The notes beneath the pieces are model-generated. The model was not told the DNA's origin and made no database searches. It saw only the letters and a program-made list of their open reading frames with translations. From Elusimicrobia bacterium GWC2_64_44 (GTDB taxonomy: Bacteria > Elusimicrobiota > Elusimicrobia > Elusimicrobiales > UBA9959): a stretch of DNA of 34,795 nucleotides. Below, piece after piece: positions 23,273-31,815 of this stretch. The DNA is taken from assembly GCA_001799845.1 (NCBI GenBank), contig MGUG01000001.1:1-34795 (forward strand). Direction: 5' to 3'. Within the stretch, counting starts at the first letter, position 1. The number at the start of each line of letters is the position of its first letter. Position numbers and translations under genes: made by a program.

Positions 23273-24151
23273 TCAGAAAGGCGAAGCCCTCATGAAGGCG
23301 GTTTTTTTGCGCGCAGGCTTGGCCGCAGTCACGCTTTTAGCGGGCCTCCTGGCCGCCGTGCTTTTCGAGGCGGGCCTGGCAGCGGCCCTGTGAGACGGCT
23401 GGCGCGGCGCCTTGCGGCGGGCGCGGCGGCGCACCGGCCGGCGCATCACCCAGTAGCGGCTTTTGCCCACGTCGAGATGGGTGAAGCCCTTGTAGGGGTA
23501 ATAGCCTATGCCGCCGGCGGACAGCTTGCGGGCGTAAGTCTTGACCTTGGTGGAACTGTAGCCGGGAATGCGGATGTCCGCGGCCCAGCCCAGCATATGC
23601 AGGCTTTCGCGCGCGGCGCCGCGGATGCGGTGATTGTTGCGCGGCGTGCGGTAGCCGCTTAAAAGCGTGAGGCCCTTCTTGCCGAACTTGTCCTCCACGG
23701 CGTCGAGCAGCTCTATCAGCTTCACCGACATCTGCACTTCGTGGCCGGTGAGCGCGCAGCGCATGGCGCGGTCGAGCATCTTCAGTTCCTGGCCGTCGTA
23801 GGTGCCGTCGCTCCGGCGGTAGTGGGCGGTGATCTTCTCCCCGGTATCGGAGCGGGTCAGCGTCAGGCTGCCGTTGCCGCCCAGGTTCACCGGCTGCGGC
23901 GCATGCGCGAGGCCGCTGCTGATATACATGTATTCTTCCGAGTCCTCGCCCTCTTCCAGGTCCACAACTTCCTCTTCGGTGACGGGCGCGGTGTCGGACT
24001 CTACGGCATAATCGGGGATGTAGGCGAGCTGCTGCAGCAGCGCCGGAGAATGCAGCTCCAGCGGGTCCGCCGAAACGGGCCCGAGCCCCTGCGCCGCGGC
24101 GAAGGGGGCCGATAAATTCAATAAGATAGCAACGATCAGCGCGTGTCTCAT
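23273..24151 (-). CDS. Secreted M15/DUF882-type peptidoglycan peptidase with basic tail
   Basis: A 292-aa protein with a signal peptide (MRHALIVAILLNLSAPFAAAQG), an acidic low-complexity stretch (~53-75, Glu/Asp rich), a peptidase domain (~95-235) and a strongly basic tail (237-292, almost only Arg, Lys, Ala, Pro, Ser). The peptidase domain has LLSGYRTPRNNHRIRGA, then SLHMLGWAADIR with zinc ligands H185 and D192, and FTHLDVG with H225. This matches the YcbK-like DUF882/M15 branch, which cuts peptide cross-links in peptidoglycan. The basic tail is not a normal part of the family. A short-leader extended -10 (24165-24176) precedes it and no Shine-Dalgarno is seen. Confidence 0.86.
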   Translation of the reverse strand: MRHALIVAILLNLSAPFAAAQGLGPVSADPLELHSPALLQQLAYIPDYAVESDTAPVTEEEVVDLEEGEDSEEYMYISSGLAHAPQPVNLGGNGSLTLTRSDTGEKITAHYRRSDGTYDGQELKMLDRAMRCALTGHEVQMSVKLIELLDAVEDKFGKKGLTLLSGYRTPRNNHRIRGAARESLHMLGWAADIRIPGYSSTKVKTYARKLSAGGIGYYPYKGFTHLDVGKSRYWVMRRPVRRRARRKAPRQPSHRAAARPASKSTAARRPAKSVTAAKPARKKTAFMRASPF

Positions 24152-24164
24152 GCGGCGAGGTGAT

Positions 24165-24176
24165 ATTTTACCAAAA
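24165..24176 (-). promoter_or_regulatory. Extended -10 promoter of the M15 peptidase gene
   Basis: TTTTGGTAAAAT on the minus strand has the TGn extension and -10 TAAAAT. Its 3' end is 13 nt from ATG 24151, predicting a leader of about seven nt without a ribosome binding site. The preceding TATTTTGGTAA block is shared with the promoter at 29882. Confidence 0.5.
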
Positions 24177-24227
24177 TACCGCCGCGTGCGCGCCGTTTTT
24201 CTTGATATCCGTCAAAGCCCTCCGCGG

Positions 24228-27200
24228 TCAGGCTGGGCGTTCCCCTTTTGAAAAATAGCCGTACAGGGCCGGCAGCACCAGCAGCGTCAGCACCGTGGAG
24301 GTAAGCAGCCCTCCTATCACCACCACGGCCAGCGGCCGCTGCACCTCCGAGCCGGGGCCCGAGGCGAACAGCACCGGCACCAGGCTGGCCACGGTTATCA
24401 GCGCCGTCATCAGTACCGGGCGCATGCGGCGCAGGCAGCCCTCCGGTATGGCCTCGTCGAGGGGCATGCCTTTGGCGCGCAGCTGGTTGATATGCGTGAC
24501 CAGCACTACCCCGTTTAGCACCGCCACACCGAAGAGGGCTATGAACCCGACGGCGGCCGGCACGGACAGGTACTGCCCGGACACGTACAGCGCCCCTATC
24601 CCCCCCGCCAGCGCCAGCGGCAGGTTCAACAGCACCAGCGTCGCCTGGCGCAGCGAGTTGAAGGTCATGGCAAGCAGCAGGAAGATCAGCAGGATGGCGG
24701 CAGGCACAATGACGGCGAGCTTCTTCATGGCCCGCTGCTGGTTCTCGAACTGCCCGCCCCAGGTGAGGTAGTAGCCTTCCGGCAGCGGGACGTTCTTTTT
24801 TATCCGCTCCTGCGCTTCGGCCACGAAGCCGCCCAGGTCGCGGCCGCTGACATTGGCCTCGACCAGAATGCGGCGCTTGCCGGACTCGCGGCCAATCTGC
24901 ACCGGACCCTCTACGCGCCGGATGGCGGCCAGCTGGGACAGCGGCACGCGCGCGCCCAGCGGCGAGGCTATGGCTATTTTCCCGAGCGCGGCCAGCGAGT
25001 TGCGCTCGGTCTCGGGCAGGCGCACGGTGATGTCGAAGGCGCGGTCGCCCTCGTACACCACGCCGGCCGGCTTGCCGCCCAGCGCGGTCTCGATGACGTC
25101 GTTGATGTCTGAGACATTGAGCGCGTAGCGCGAGATCATGCCGCGGTCCAGCTCTATGTTGACGTAGGACTGCCCGCCCTGGCGCTCCAGCGCCACGTCG
25201 GCGGCGCCGGGCACGCGGCCCAGCTCGGCCGCTATCAGCGCGGCTTTCTGCGTGAGCACCTCCAGGTCGTCTCCGAAGAGCCGTATGGCCAGCTGCGAGC
25301 GGGAGCCCGCCACCAGCTCGTCGATGCGGCACTGTATGGGCTGGCTGAAGCCCACCACCACGCCGGGGATAACGGCCAGGGCCTCGCGCATTTTTTCGAA
25401 GAGCTCCTCCCTGTCGCGCGTCGTCTTCCACTCCCGGCGGGGCTTCAGCACGCCGAGGAAGCCGGTCTTCTCCACGCCGCGCGCCTCTATGGCGCGGCCG
25501 GTCCAGCCGGTCTTGGAAACCACGGTCACCAGCTCCGGGAATTCCATCAGTATGGCCTCTATCTTTTTGGCCGTGCCGGCCGAGGTTTCCAGCGAAGCGC
25601 CGGGCAGGATGCTGGTATCCATGTCGAAGGACCCCTCGTCCATCACCGGCACGAACTCGGTGCCCAGCCGCGGGACCAGGGCCAGGCTGGCGGCCAGGAG
25701 CAGCGCCCCGCCGGACAGCACTGTCTTCCTGTGGCCCATGCTCCAGGCGAGCGCCGGGGCGTACAGCCGCCCGGCGAGCGCCAGCAGCGGGCTCACCTTG
25801 TCCGGCGCCGGCCGCAGCGCGGCCGCGCACAGCGCGGGTATCACCGTGAGCGACAGCAGCAGCGACGAGAACAGCGCCAGCATCACCGTCAGCGCCAGCG
25901 GCCCGAACATCTTGCCCTCTATGCCTTCCAGCGCCAGGATGGGCACGAAGGTCAGGGCGATGATGAGCTCTCCGAAGATGCTCGGCTTGCGCACCTCTAT
26001 GATGGCGTCGGCCACGGCCTTCTCTCGGTGCTCCGCCTCGCGGCTTTGGCCCAGGTGGTGCAGCGCGTTCTCCACCTGGATGATGGTGGAGTCTATGATC
26101 ATACCGATGGAGATGGCGAGCCCCCCGAGCGACATCAAATTGCCGGTCATGCCGAAATGCTTCATGGCCAGGAAGGTCAGGAGCGACGCCAGCGGCAGCG
26201 CCAGGATAGTGACGAAGGAACCGCGGAAGCTCAGCAAGAAAAGGTAAAGCACCACTACGACGATAGCCGAGCCTTCGGCCAGCGCTTTTACTATGGTCTT
26301 CACGCTGCTGTCGATGACGGTGTCGCGCGTGTAGAAGGCGTCGAGCTTCAGGCCGGCCGGCAGCAGGCCGGAGGCGTTGATCTCGCGCACCTTCGCCTGC
26401 ACGCGGCCCACCACCTCGCGGCTGTTCTCGCCCTTGAGCATCATTACCACGCCGCCCACCGCTTCTTTCTTCCCGTCGATATAGGAGGCGCCCTGGCGGA
26501 CGGCGTGGCCTTCCTGCACCTTCGCCAGGTCCCGCACCAGCACCGGCGCGCCACCGCGGTCCGCCACCACTATCCCGCCCAGTTCCTCGGAGTTGCGGAT
26601 GAGGCCCAGGCCGCGTATCAGCAGCTGCTCGCCCGCCGTCTCCAGCAGGCCGCCGCCGACGTTGGAATTATTGCGCGCTATGGCGTCGTAGAGCTCCTTG
26701 AGGCTGACGCCGTACTGCGTCATCCGCTCCGGCAGGGCCACCACCTGGTACTCCTTGATATAGCCGCCGAAGGAACTCACGTCCCCCACCCCGGCGACGC
26801 TCTTCAGGAGCGGGGCTACCACCCAGTCCTGCAGCGTGCGCAGCTCGGCCAGCTGGGCCGGTGTCTCTGTCCCGCGCCCGGTAGCGAGCGTATACTGGTA
26901 GATCTCGCCCATCGCGGTGGCGGGCGGGCCCATGGCTATCTCTATGCCCCCGCCCAGTTTCTCGCGCGCCTCCGTGAGCCGCTCGGACACCTGCTGCCTG
27001 GCGAAGTACAGGTCCGTGCCGTCCCTGAACACGACGGTGACTACGGAGATGCCGTACTTGGAGGCCGAGCGCAGCTGTTCCAGGCCGGGCAGGCCGCGCA
27101 GGGAATTTTCCACCTGGTAGGTGACCAGTTTCTCCACCTCCAGCGGCGACTTGCCGGGGGCGGTGGACACTATCTCCACCTGCACGCTGGTCACGTCGGG

Positions 27201-27317
27201 AAAAGCGTCTATAGGCATGGTGCGCAGCGCGGCCGCGCCCACGCCGGCCGCGATGGCGGCGGCGCCGAGCACCAGCCACTTGTGCCGGATGGAGAAGTGG
27301 ATGGCCTTAATGAGCAT
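24228..27317 (-). CDS. CzcA-type heavy-metal RND efflux pump
   Basis: A 1029-aa HME-RND inner-membrane pump of normal length with the two large periplasmic loops and 12 helices. Typical marks are MPIDAFPDVTSVQVEI at residues 34-49, FRDGTDLYFARQQV, GPPATAMGEIYQYTL and GGYIKEYQV. The helix IV charge-relay motif reads SIGMIIDSTIIQVEN with D409 and E416, which differs from the DFG-DGA motif of Co/Zn/Cd pumps and from the AIG-DAA motif of Cu/Ag pumps. The context of nikR and His-rich partners points to Ni, Co or Zn, not Cu. It overlaps the adaptor gene by 11 nt and is the last gene of the run. Confidence 0.92.
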   Translation of the reverse strand: MLIKAIHFSIRHKWLVLGAAAIAAGVGAAALRTMPIDAFPDVTSVQVEIVSTAPGKSPLEVEKLVTYQVENSLRGLPGLEQLRSASKYGISVVTVVFRDGTDLYFARQQVSERLTEAREKLGGGIEIAMGPPATAMGEIYQYTLATGRGTETPAQLAELRTLQDWVVAPLLKSVAGVGDVSSFGGYIKEYQVVALPERMTQYGVSLKELYDAIARNNSNVGGGLLETAGEQLLIRGLGLIRNSEELGGIVVADRGGAPVLVRDLAKVQEGHAVRQGASYIDGKKEAVGGVVMMLKGENSREVVGRVQAKVREINASGLLPAGLKLDAFYTRDTVIDSSVKTIVKALAEGSAIVVVVLYLFLLSFRGSFVTILALPLASLLTFLAMKHFGMTGNLMSLGGLAISIGMIIDSTIIQVENALHHLGQSREAEHREKAVADAIIEVRKPSIFGELIIALTFVPILALEGIEGKMFGPLALTVMLALFSSLLLSLTVIPALCAAALRPAPDKVSPLLALAGRLYAPALAWSMGHRKTVLSGGALLLAASLALVPRLGTEFVPVMDEGSFDMDTSILPGASLETSAGTAKKIEAILMEFPELVTVVSKTGWTGRAIEARGVEKTGFLGVLKPRREWKTTRDREELFEKMREALAVIPGVVVGFSQPIQCRIDELVAGSRSQLAIRLFGDDLEVLTQKAALIAAELGRVPGAADVALERQGGQSYVNIELDRGMISRYALNVSDINDVIETALGGKPAGVVYEGDRAFDITVRLPETERNSLAALGKIAIASPLGARVPLSQLAAIRRVEGPVQIGRESGKRRILVEANVSGRDLGGFVAEAQERIKKNVPLPEGYYLTWGGQFENQQRAMKKLAVIVPAAILLIFLLLAMTFNSLRQATLVLLNLPLALAGGIGALYVSGQYLSVPAAVGFIALFGVAVLNGVVLVTHINQLRAKGMPLDEAIPEGCLRRMRPVLMTALITVASLVPVLFASGPGSEVQRPLAVVVIGGLLTSTVLTLLVLPALYGYFSKGERPA

Positions 27318-28311
27318 GTTCGCCCTCTCCCATCTGCGCCTTCATCATCTCCGACTTCAGCAGGAAAGCGCCTTCCACCACCACCTTGTCGCCGGGGGCG
27401 AGGCCTTTCTTTATCTCGACGAGGCCGTCCTTCTCCCGGCCGGTCTCGACCGGCGCCGGCAGGAAGCCGTCCTCACCTTTCTTTACGAAGACGAAGGGGC
27501 CGGCGGGGCCGTTCTGCACGGCGTCAGCGCGCACCGCCACGCCCTGGAAATAGGCGCCCGTACGTACGGCCGCGTCTATGAACATGCCGAACTTGAGGCG
27601 CCCGCCCGGGTTGGCTATGGAAACCCTGGCCTTCACGGTGCGGCTGAGCGCGTCTATCTCCGGCGAGACGGAGACTATGGAGGCCGCGAAGACGGACTTC
27701 GGGTAGGCGGCCGTGCGGATCTCTACCTGCTGGCCGGCCCTGACCGACTCCAGGCTGCGCTCGGGGATGTCCAGCACGCCCCAGAGCGGGTCCACGTCGG
27801 TGATGGTGGCCAGGAAGCTCATCTCGCTCACCTGGTCGCCCTCGCCTGCGTGCAGGGCGGTGACAATGCCCTTGTGCGGCGCCCGCGCCGTCAGGGTTTC
27901 CCCGGCGCGGGTCCTGATGACGGCCACCGGGTCGCCCTGGTTCACGGCCTGGCCCAGCGCCGCGGCCACGGCCGCCACTTCGCCGGCGGCGGCGGCGGTG
28001 AGCTGGTGCGCCTTCTGGGCGTCCTGCAGCACGCGGCCCATGGCCTGGAAAGTTTCCGGCACGGAGGCCCGCCGCAGGGTCGCGGTCTTTATGCCTCCGG
28101 CGCGCTGCGCTTCCGGCGAAACTTCCACCAGGCCCGCCTCGTGCTGCTCCTCACTCTCGTCGTGGCTCTTTGCTTCGTGCGCCGCTTCTTCATGCGCGGC
28201 CTCGTCGTGCCCTGCGCCGCCGTGCGCCGCTTCCGGGGCCGCAGGTCTTTCCCCGCAGGCGGCTGCCCCGATCAAAACCAGCGCCGCGCAGACATGTATA
28301 AAGTTCTTCAT
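27307..28311 (-). CDS. CzcB-type RND membrane-fusion lipoprotein with His-rich N-terminus
   Basis: A 334-aa adaptor. The signal ends in a lipobox-like GAAAC with Cys19. A mature His/Glu/Ala-rich stretch (~29-58, about eight His spaced H-x4-H) is a likely metal-binding tether. The HlyD-like lipoyl/barrel part follows, with TVKARVSIANPGGRLKFGMF and a final VVEGAFLLKSEMMKAQMGEGEHAH that again ends in His. It links the RND pump and the outer-membrane factor in the periplasm. GGAGG lies 4 nt before ATG 28311. Both ends overlap their neighbours (ATGA with the outer-membrane factor gene). Confidence 0.9.
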   Translation of the reverse strand: MKNFIHVCAALVLIGAAACGERPAAPEAAHGGAGHDEAAHEEAAHEAKSHDESEEQHEAGLVEVSPEAQRAGGIKTATLRRASVPETFQAMGRVLQDAQKAHQLTAAAAGEVAAVAAALGQAVNQGDPVAVIRTRAGETLTARAPHKGIVTALHAGEGDQVSEMSFLATITDVDPLWGVLDIPERSLESVRAGQQVEIRTAAYPKSVFAASIVSVSPEIDALSRTVKARVSIANPGGRLKFGMFIDAAVRTGAYFQGVAVRADAVQNGPAGPFVFVKKGEDGFLPAPVETGREKDGLVEIKKGLAPGDKVVVEGAFLLKSEMMKAQMGEGEHAH

Positions 28312-29534
28312 TTTTCCTCCACGCTGTTCACGGCCGCGTCCAGGCGCGCGGCTTTGCCGTAATAGTCCTTCAAGGCGTCCAGGTAACTGATGTTCTCTTC
28401 CAGGAAGACGCGGTTGGTCTCGTAAAAGTCCGCCAGGCCCGTCTTGCCGGCCAGGTAAGCCTGCGAGGCGGCGCGGCGCAGGTCGTTAAGCAGGAAGACG
28501 GTCTCGCGCGCCGCCGACAGCCGCTTCTGGGCCAGCCCGAGCTCCAGCCAGGCGGAATACACTTCCCGCCGTATCTCCAGCTCCAGGCGCGTGGCCTCGT
28601 CGTCGAGCGTTGCGCGCCGCGCCAGCGCCGCCCTGATCTCGCCTTTGTTGTTGTACCAGAGGGGCAGCTCCAGGCCGAGGAAAAGCCGCGAGTACCCGGT
28701 CCCGCCGTCGCTGCCGCGGATCAGGCCCACCTCTGGCACGGGGATGCGGCGGTCTTTTTCCAGCTTTGCTTCCAGGCCGGCGGCCCTGGCCCGCAGCGCC
28801 AGCGCGCCCGGCTCCGCGCGCCCGGCCAGGGCGCGCCGCGTATAGTGCTCCAGCGGCTCAAGCCCCGACGGAGAAGGGGCCAGGCTGAACGCCCCGTCCA
28901 GGGCTATCTCCAGCGGGGCGTCGGGGGCGCGGCCCATGAGGAAGTTGGCTTCCCCGGCCGCCGCGCCGCAGGCGGCCTCGGCCTCCTGCAGGTGCAGCCG
29001 TCCGCGGGCCACCTCTACTTTGGCGCGGGCCAGGTCGGCGTTACCGGCCTCGCCGGTCTGCAGCCGCAGCTCTATCTTGCCGAGTATCTCCATGGAGGAC
29101 TTCAGGTGGCTCTGCTCGAAAACGCGGCGCTCCATGGCTATGCGCAGTTCGTACCAGGCGGAGCGGGCGGCGCTCAGCACGCGCGTTTCCAGGGCTTCCA
29201 GTTCTTTTTGCGCCGCGCCGGCCCCGGCGCGCGCCGCCGCGCCGGCCGTACCCGCGCGCCGGGTGAGCGGCAGGGGCTGCGCCAGCTTGAACTCATTGCC
29301 GCCGCTCCCCAGCTCGGCTTCCAGGCGCGGGTTAAGGGGCGCCGCCGCGGCCACGGCCGCGGCCTCCGCCTCGTCCAGGCGGCGCCTGGCGCTCCTTAGC
29401 TCCGGGTTAGCCGCCCGCACCTGTACTAGCAGGTCCGGGACAGTGAGCGCTGCCGCGGTTTCCGGCGGCAGGGCGTGTAGGAAAGATTGTGAGATCAAGG
29501 CGCACAAAGAAAGCGCGCTTGCGAGTTTTTTCAT
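28308..29534 (-). CDS. CzcC/TolC-type outer-membrane efflux factor
   Basis: A 408-aa protein with a signal peptide (MKKLASALSLCALISQSFLHA) and the two repeated long-helix OEP halves: NPELRSARRRLDEAEAAA and RTAKVEVAR-type heptads in the first, AYLAGKTGLADFYETNRVFLEENISYLDAL in the second. It forms the outer-membrane channel of the tripartite pump. It is a Gram-negative marker for the organism. It comes first in the efflux block, 79 nt after the 85-aa gene, and GGAG precedes ATG 29534. Confidence 0.88.
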   Translation of the reverse strand: MKKLASALSLCALISQSFLHALPPETAAALTVPDLLVQVRAANPELRSARRRLDEAEAAAVAAAAPLNPRLEAELGSGGNEFKLAQPLPLTRRAGTAGAAARAGAGAAQKELEALETRVLSAARSAWYELRIAMERRVFEQSHLKSSMEILGKIELRLQTGEAGNADLARAKVEVARGRLHLQEAEAACGAAAGEANFLMGRAPDAPLEIALDGAFSLAPSPSGLEPLEHYTRRALAGRAEPGALALRARAAGLEAKLEKDRRIPVPEVGLIRGSDGGTGYSRLFLGLELPLWYNNKGEIRAALARRATLDDEATRLELEIRREVYSAWLELGLAQKRLSAARETVFLLNDLRRAASQAYLAGKTGLADFYETNRVFLEENISYLDALKDYYGKAARLDAAVNSVEEK

Positions 29535-29613
29535 CTGGCTTCTCCGCTTGTCATTACGGCATGACCCGACGGGCGCGGGCCTGACGGGCGGTTATGGAAC
29601 TGCGTGGGCGGAG

Positions 29614-29871
29614 TTACGGCAGGGGCGGATGGAAGATGTCTTTCTCTACGGTCTGCGGCACGAAGAACGGCAGGACCCGGGCGAAGCCCGACACGGTCAG
29701 CTGCGGCTCGGCGAAGCTTTCTACGATGTCGGCGGCGCGCAGCGTAGCGGCGGCGCCGGGGCAGAGCGACTCGCAGCAGTCCTCTTCCTGGAATTGATGG
29801 GAATGAAAACTCTCCGCCAGTCCTATGACCGGGAAGAGCAGCGCGAACACGGGGAGAATAAGGCGCTTCAT
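29614..29871 (-). CDS. Small secreted Cys/His peptide next to the efflux genes
   Basis: An 85-aa protein with a signal peptide (MKRLILPVFALLFPVIGLAES). The mature 65 residues begin with SFHSHQFQEEDCCESLCPG, which clusters two His and three Cys, a plausible metal-binding site. The rest is hydrophobic and Pro-rich. I recognise no family. It lies between the NiCoT-like transporter and the efflux genes, so a periplasmic metal-binding or sensor role is a reasonable guess. An extended -10 lies only 10 nt before ATG 29871, implying an almost leaderless mRNA. Confidence 0.65.
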   Translation of the reverse strand: MKRLILPVFALLFPVIGLAESFHSHQFQEEDCCESLCPGAAATLRAADIVESFAEPQLTVSGFARVLPFFVPQTVEKDIFHPPLP

Positions 29872-29881
29872 TTACACTACA

Positions 29882-29893
29882 ATCTTACCAAAA
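29882..29893 (-). promoter_or_regulatory. Extended -10 promoter before the 85-aa gene and czc genes
   Basis: TTTTGGTAAGAT on the minus strand has the TGn extension and -10 TAAGAT. It ends 10 nt before ATG 29871. The block TATTTTGGTAAnAT is identical, apart from one base, to the promoter at 24165. It would allow efflux genes to be expressed apart from nikR. Confidence 0.45.
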
Positions 29894-29916
29894 TAGCCCC
29901 GGAGAAAAAACCTTTC

Positions 29917-30612
29917 TTAGAGCCCGGCCTTCACCGCCACGCCGCAGGCGAATACGGCGAAGCCGGCCAGCGCGTGGGCATAGCGCTCCAGCTTCCCGGC
30001 CGGGACGAGGTTAACGCCCCAGAGCAGCAGGAAGACCACGGAGAGCATGGTGGCGATGGTAACCGCGGAAAAGACTATTGCCGCGGCGGCCGCCAGGCCC
30101 AGGCCGGAATTAAGGGCCGGGTACATCAGCACCGGGATCAGCGGCTCGCAGGGGCCGAAGACGAAGATTATGAACAGGGCCCAGGGCGTGGCGGAAGTTT
30201 TTTGGTCGTGCGGATGGGCGTGCGCGGGCTCATGTGCGTGGCCGTGGGCGTGGGGCTCCCCGCCGTGGGAATGCAGGTGTGAATGTTTTTCACCCCTCCG
30301 GGCTTTCTTTATGCCCCAGGCCATGTAGGCCAGGCCGAAGGAGAGCAGCAGCCAGCCGGCGGCGTCGCCGCGCAGCCCTTCGAACCATTCGAGTTTGCCG
30401 ACGGCCGCGCCTAGCGCGATGCCGGCGAACCCTATCAGCACGGAACTTAGCACGTGCCCCAGGCCGCACAGGAACGTGATCAGCGCGGTCTTGGCGCCCG
30501 ACCAGTTCCTGGCCTTGGCGAGCGCGACAAAAGGTATATAGTGGTCAGGGCCCAGGACCGTATGAATGAACCCCAGCGAGGCTGCCGTAAGAAGAATTGC
30601 TCCGTTTTCCAT
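29917..30612 (-). CDS. NiCoT/UreH-like metal transporter with His-rich loop
   Basis: A 231-aa membrane protein with six hydrophobic segments. The first helix carries GFIHTVLGPDHYIPFV, like the HxxxxDH nickel-binding signature of the NiCoT/UreH/RcnA group; later segments have LCGLGHVLSSVLIG and FGPCEPLIPVLMYPA, typical of the UreH/TauE-like branch. A cytoplasmic loop (~108-142) is very His-rich, with repeated HxH (HSHLHSHGG, HAHGHAHEPAHAHPHD). The family includes importers and exporters (RcnA), so the direction is open. GGAGG precedes ATG 30612. It lies between the barrel-like protein (14-nt gap) and the small secreted peptide. Confidence 0.82.
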   Translation of the reverse strand: MENGAILLTAASLGFIHTVLGPDHYIPFVALAKARNWSGAKTALITFLCGLGHVLSSVLIGFAGIALGAAVGKLEWFEGLRGDAAGWLLLSFGLAYMAWGIKKARRGEKHSHLHSHGGEPHAHGHAHEPAHAHPHDQKTSATPWALFIIFVFGPCEPLIPVLMYPALNSGLGLAAAAAIVFSAVTIATMLSVVFLLLWGVNLVPAGKLERYAHALAGFAVFACGVAVKAGL

Positions 30613-30626
30613 TGCCCCTCCGTTGC

Positions 30627-31364
30627 CTACATCCGCAGCGTCAGGCCCAGCAGCAGTCCGACGTCATCGGCCGAGTCGGTCAGGCCGGCCTTAAAGCCGG
30701 CGTCCAGGTCCAGCGTCGGGTAAGGCGACCAGATCAGGCCCAGCACCCCTGAGACCGGGTGGGAGGCGGAACTCTTGTCCTTATTGGTCCCGGCACCCAG
30801 CTCGGCCGAGACCATCACCTTGGGCAGCACCTCCCGCACCGCCGCGGCCGAGCCCCTGAAGATATTCTCCTCCTCGTTCACCGAGTTGCGGTTGAGCAGG
30901 TAGACGGCGTTCAAATAGAATTGCCACGGGCCGGCCTGCCGCCCGGCTATGCCGTAGAGCCACACGCCGCCCTCGCCGGCGCCGAGGCTCCGGGACTCGT
31001 CTCCTGCCGGCAGAGAAAAGCCCGGCTTCAGCGCCAGGGTCCAGCCGGCTTTTTCCGCCACCGGGAACTTGACCTCCAGCGAGACGTCGCTGAGGCCGCT
31101 TTCGGAAAGACCGAGCGAGGTCCAGCCGTGCCAGCCGGCGCTGAGCAGCACGTCCACGCGTTCGAAAAGGCCGTATGAGAACTCCGCGCTCCCGGAATTG
31201 GAGTAGGTGTCGGCTCCGGCGCGGGAAACCGCGTGTTCGAAGCCAAGTTCGGCCTGCTTGACGTCCTTGCCCAGAAAGGCGGTATCCTCGCCGATCAGCG
31301 GGTGGAAGGCGCGGGCCTCGGTACAGGAGAGGGCGAATACGGCCGCGAAGAATATTCTTTTCAT
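30627..31364 (-). CDS. Probable outer-membrane beta-barrel protein of the nickel cluster
   Basis: A 245-aa protein with a signal peptide (MKRIFFAAVFALSCTEARA). The mature part shows alternating amphipathic strands (AELGFEHAVS, SAEFSYGLFERVDVLLSAGWHGWTS, GWTLALKPGFSLPAG, WQFYLNAVYLLNRNS, VSGVLGLIWSPYPTLDLDAGFKAGL) ending LLLGLTLRM, a typical barrel C-terminus. It resembles the transporter/MetA-pathway outer-membrane family. Substrate is unknown; co-transcription with nikR (11-nt gap) suggests nickel or another metal. GGAGG lies before ATG 31364. Confidence 0.7.
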   Translation of the reverse strand: MKRIFFAAVFALSCTEARAFHPLIGEDTAFLGKDVKQAELGFEHAVSRAGADTYSNSGSAEFSYGLFERVDVLLSAGWHGWTSLGLSESGLSDVSLEVKFPVAEKAGWTLALKPGFSLPAGDESRSLGAGEGGVWLYGIAGRQAGPWQFYLNAVYLLNRNSVNEEENIFRGSAAAVREVLPKVMVSAELGAGTNKDKSSASHPVSGVLGLIWSPYPTLDLDAGFKAGLTDSADDVGLLLGLTLRM

Positions 31365-31375
31365 TTTTTCCTCCG

Positions 31376-31786
31376 TTATTTGCCGGCGCTGGTCACGCTG
31401 AGCGTAGAGTGCTTGACGCCTTTCACGGCCTTGAGAGAGTCGGCTAATTCCTTGACCTTCGCCCCGGCGCCTTTGACGGCGATGATCTCCAGGCAGTTGT
31501 CGTGGTCCAGGTGCACGTGCTGGGCGGAAATGATGATGCCGCCGTGATCGTGCTGGATGTCCAGCAGTTTATTCACAACCTCTCGCCGGTGATGGTCGTA
31601 GACTATGGTGACCGCGCCGGCCACCACGCCCCCCCGGTCGAAGAGGTCCGTGACGAATTCCTTGCGGATGAGGTCGGCGATGGCCTTGGAACGGCTGTCG
31701 TAACCGCCGGCCTTTATGAACGCGTCGAAACGCCTGGAGAGTTCTCCCTCCAGCGAAACCCCGAACCTGACGAGCTTGTCTTTCAT
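31376..31786 (-). CDS. nikR: Nickel-responsive transcriptional regulator NikR
   Basis: A 136-aa protein of normal NikR length. The N-terminal ribbon-helix-helix (VRFGVSLEGELSRRFDAFI ... SRSKAIADLIRKEF) binds DNA. The ACT-like C-terminal domain has the nickel ligands: H79 in QHDH, H90 and H92 in QHVHLDHDNC, and C98. Start ATG 31786 follows AAAGG; a longer upstream frame is a shadow of btuB. A perfect inverted repeat overlaps its -10 (see the operator entry), so it probably autoregulates. Downstream genes encode a barrel-like protein, a NiCoT-like transporter and, further on, an efflux pump. Confidence 0.95.
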   Translation of the reverse strand: MKDKLVRFGVSLEGELSRRFDAFIKAGGYDSRSKAIADLIRKEFVTDLFDRGGVVAGAVTIVYDHHRREVVNKLLDIQHDHGGIIISAQHVHLDHDNCLEIIAVKGAGAKVKELADSLKAVKGVKHSTLSVTSAGK

Positions 31787-31815
31787 AGTGTTACCTTTGC
31801 ATGAATAGTAACACT
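31787..31815. promoter_or_regulatory. NikR operator (8-bp perfect inverted repeat, 13-bp spacer)
   Basis: AGTGTTAC (31787-31794) and GTAACACT (31808-31815) are perfect reverse complements with 13 bp between. The GTGTTAC-N13-GTAACAC pattern is the NikR operator form I recall from delta-proteobacterial comparative work. It runs from the -10 to about +12 of the nikR promoter, which fits repression. It lies directly before nikR. Confidence 0.85.

Noticed and set aside
25731-27581. 616-aa plus-strand reading frame
   Set aside because: Antisense of the RND pump and adaptor; low-complexity Arg/His/Gln composition and no motif.
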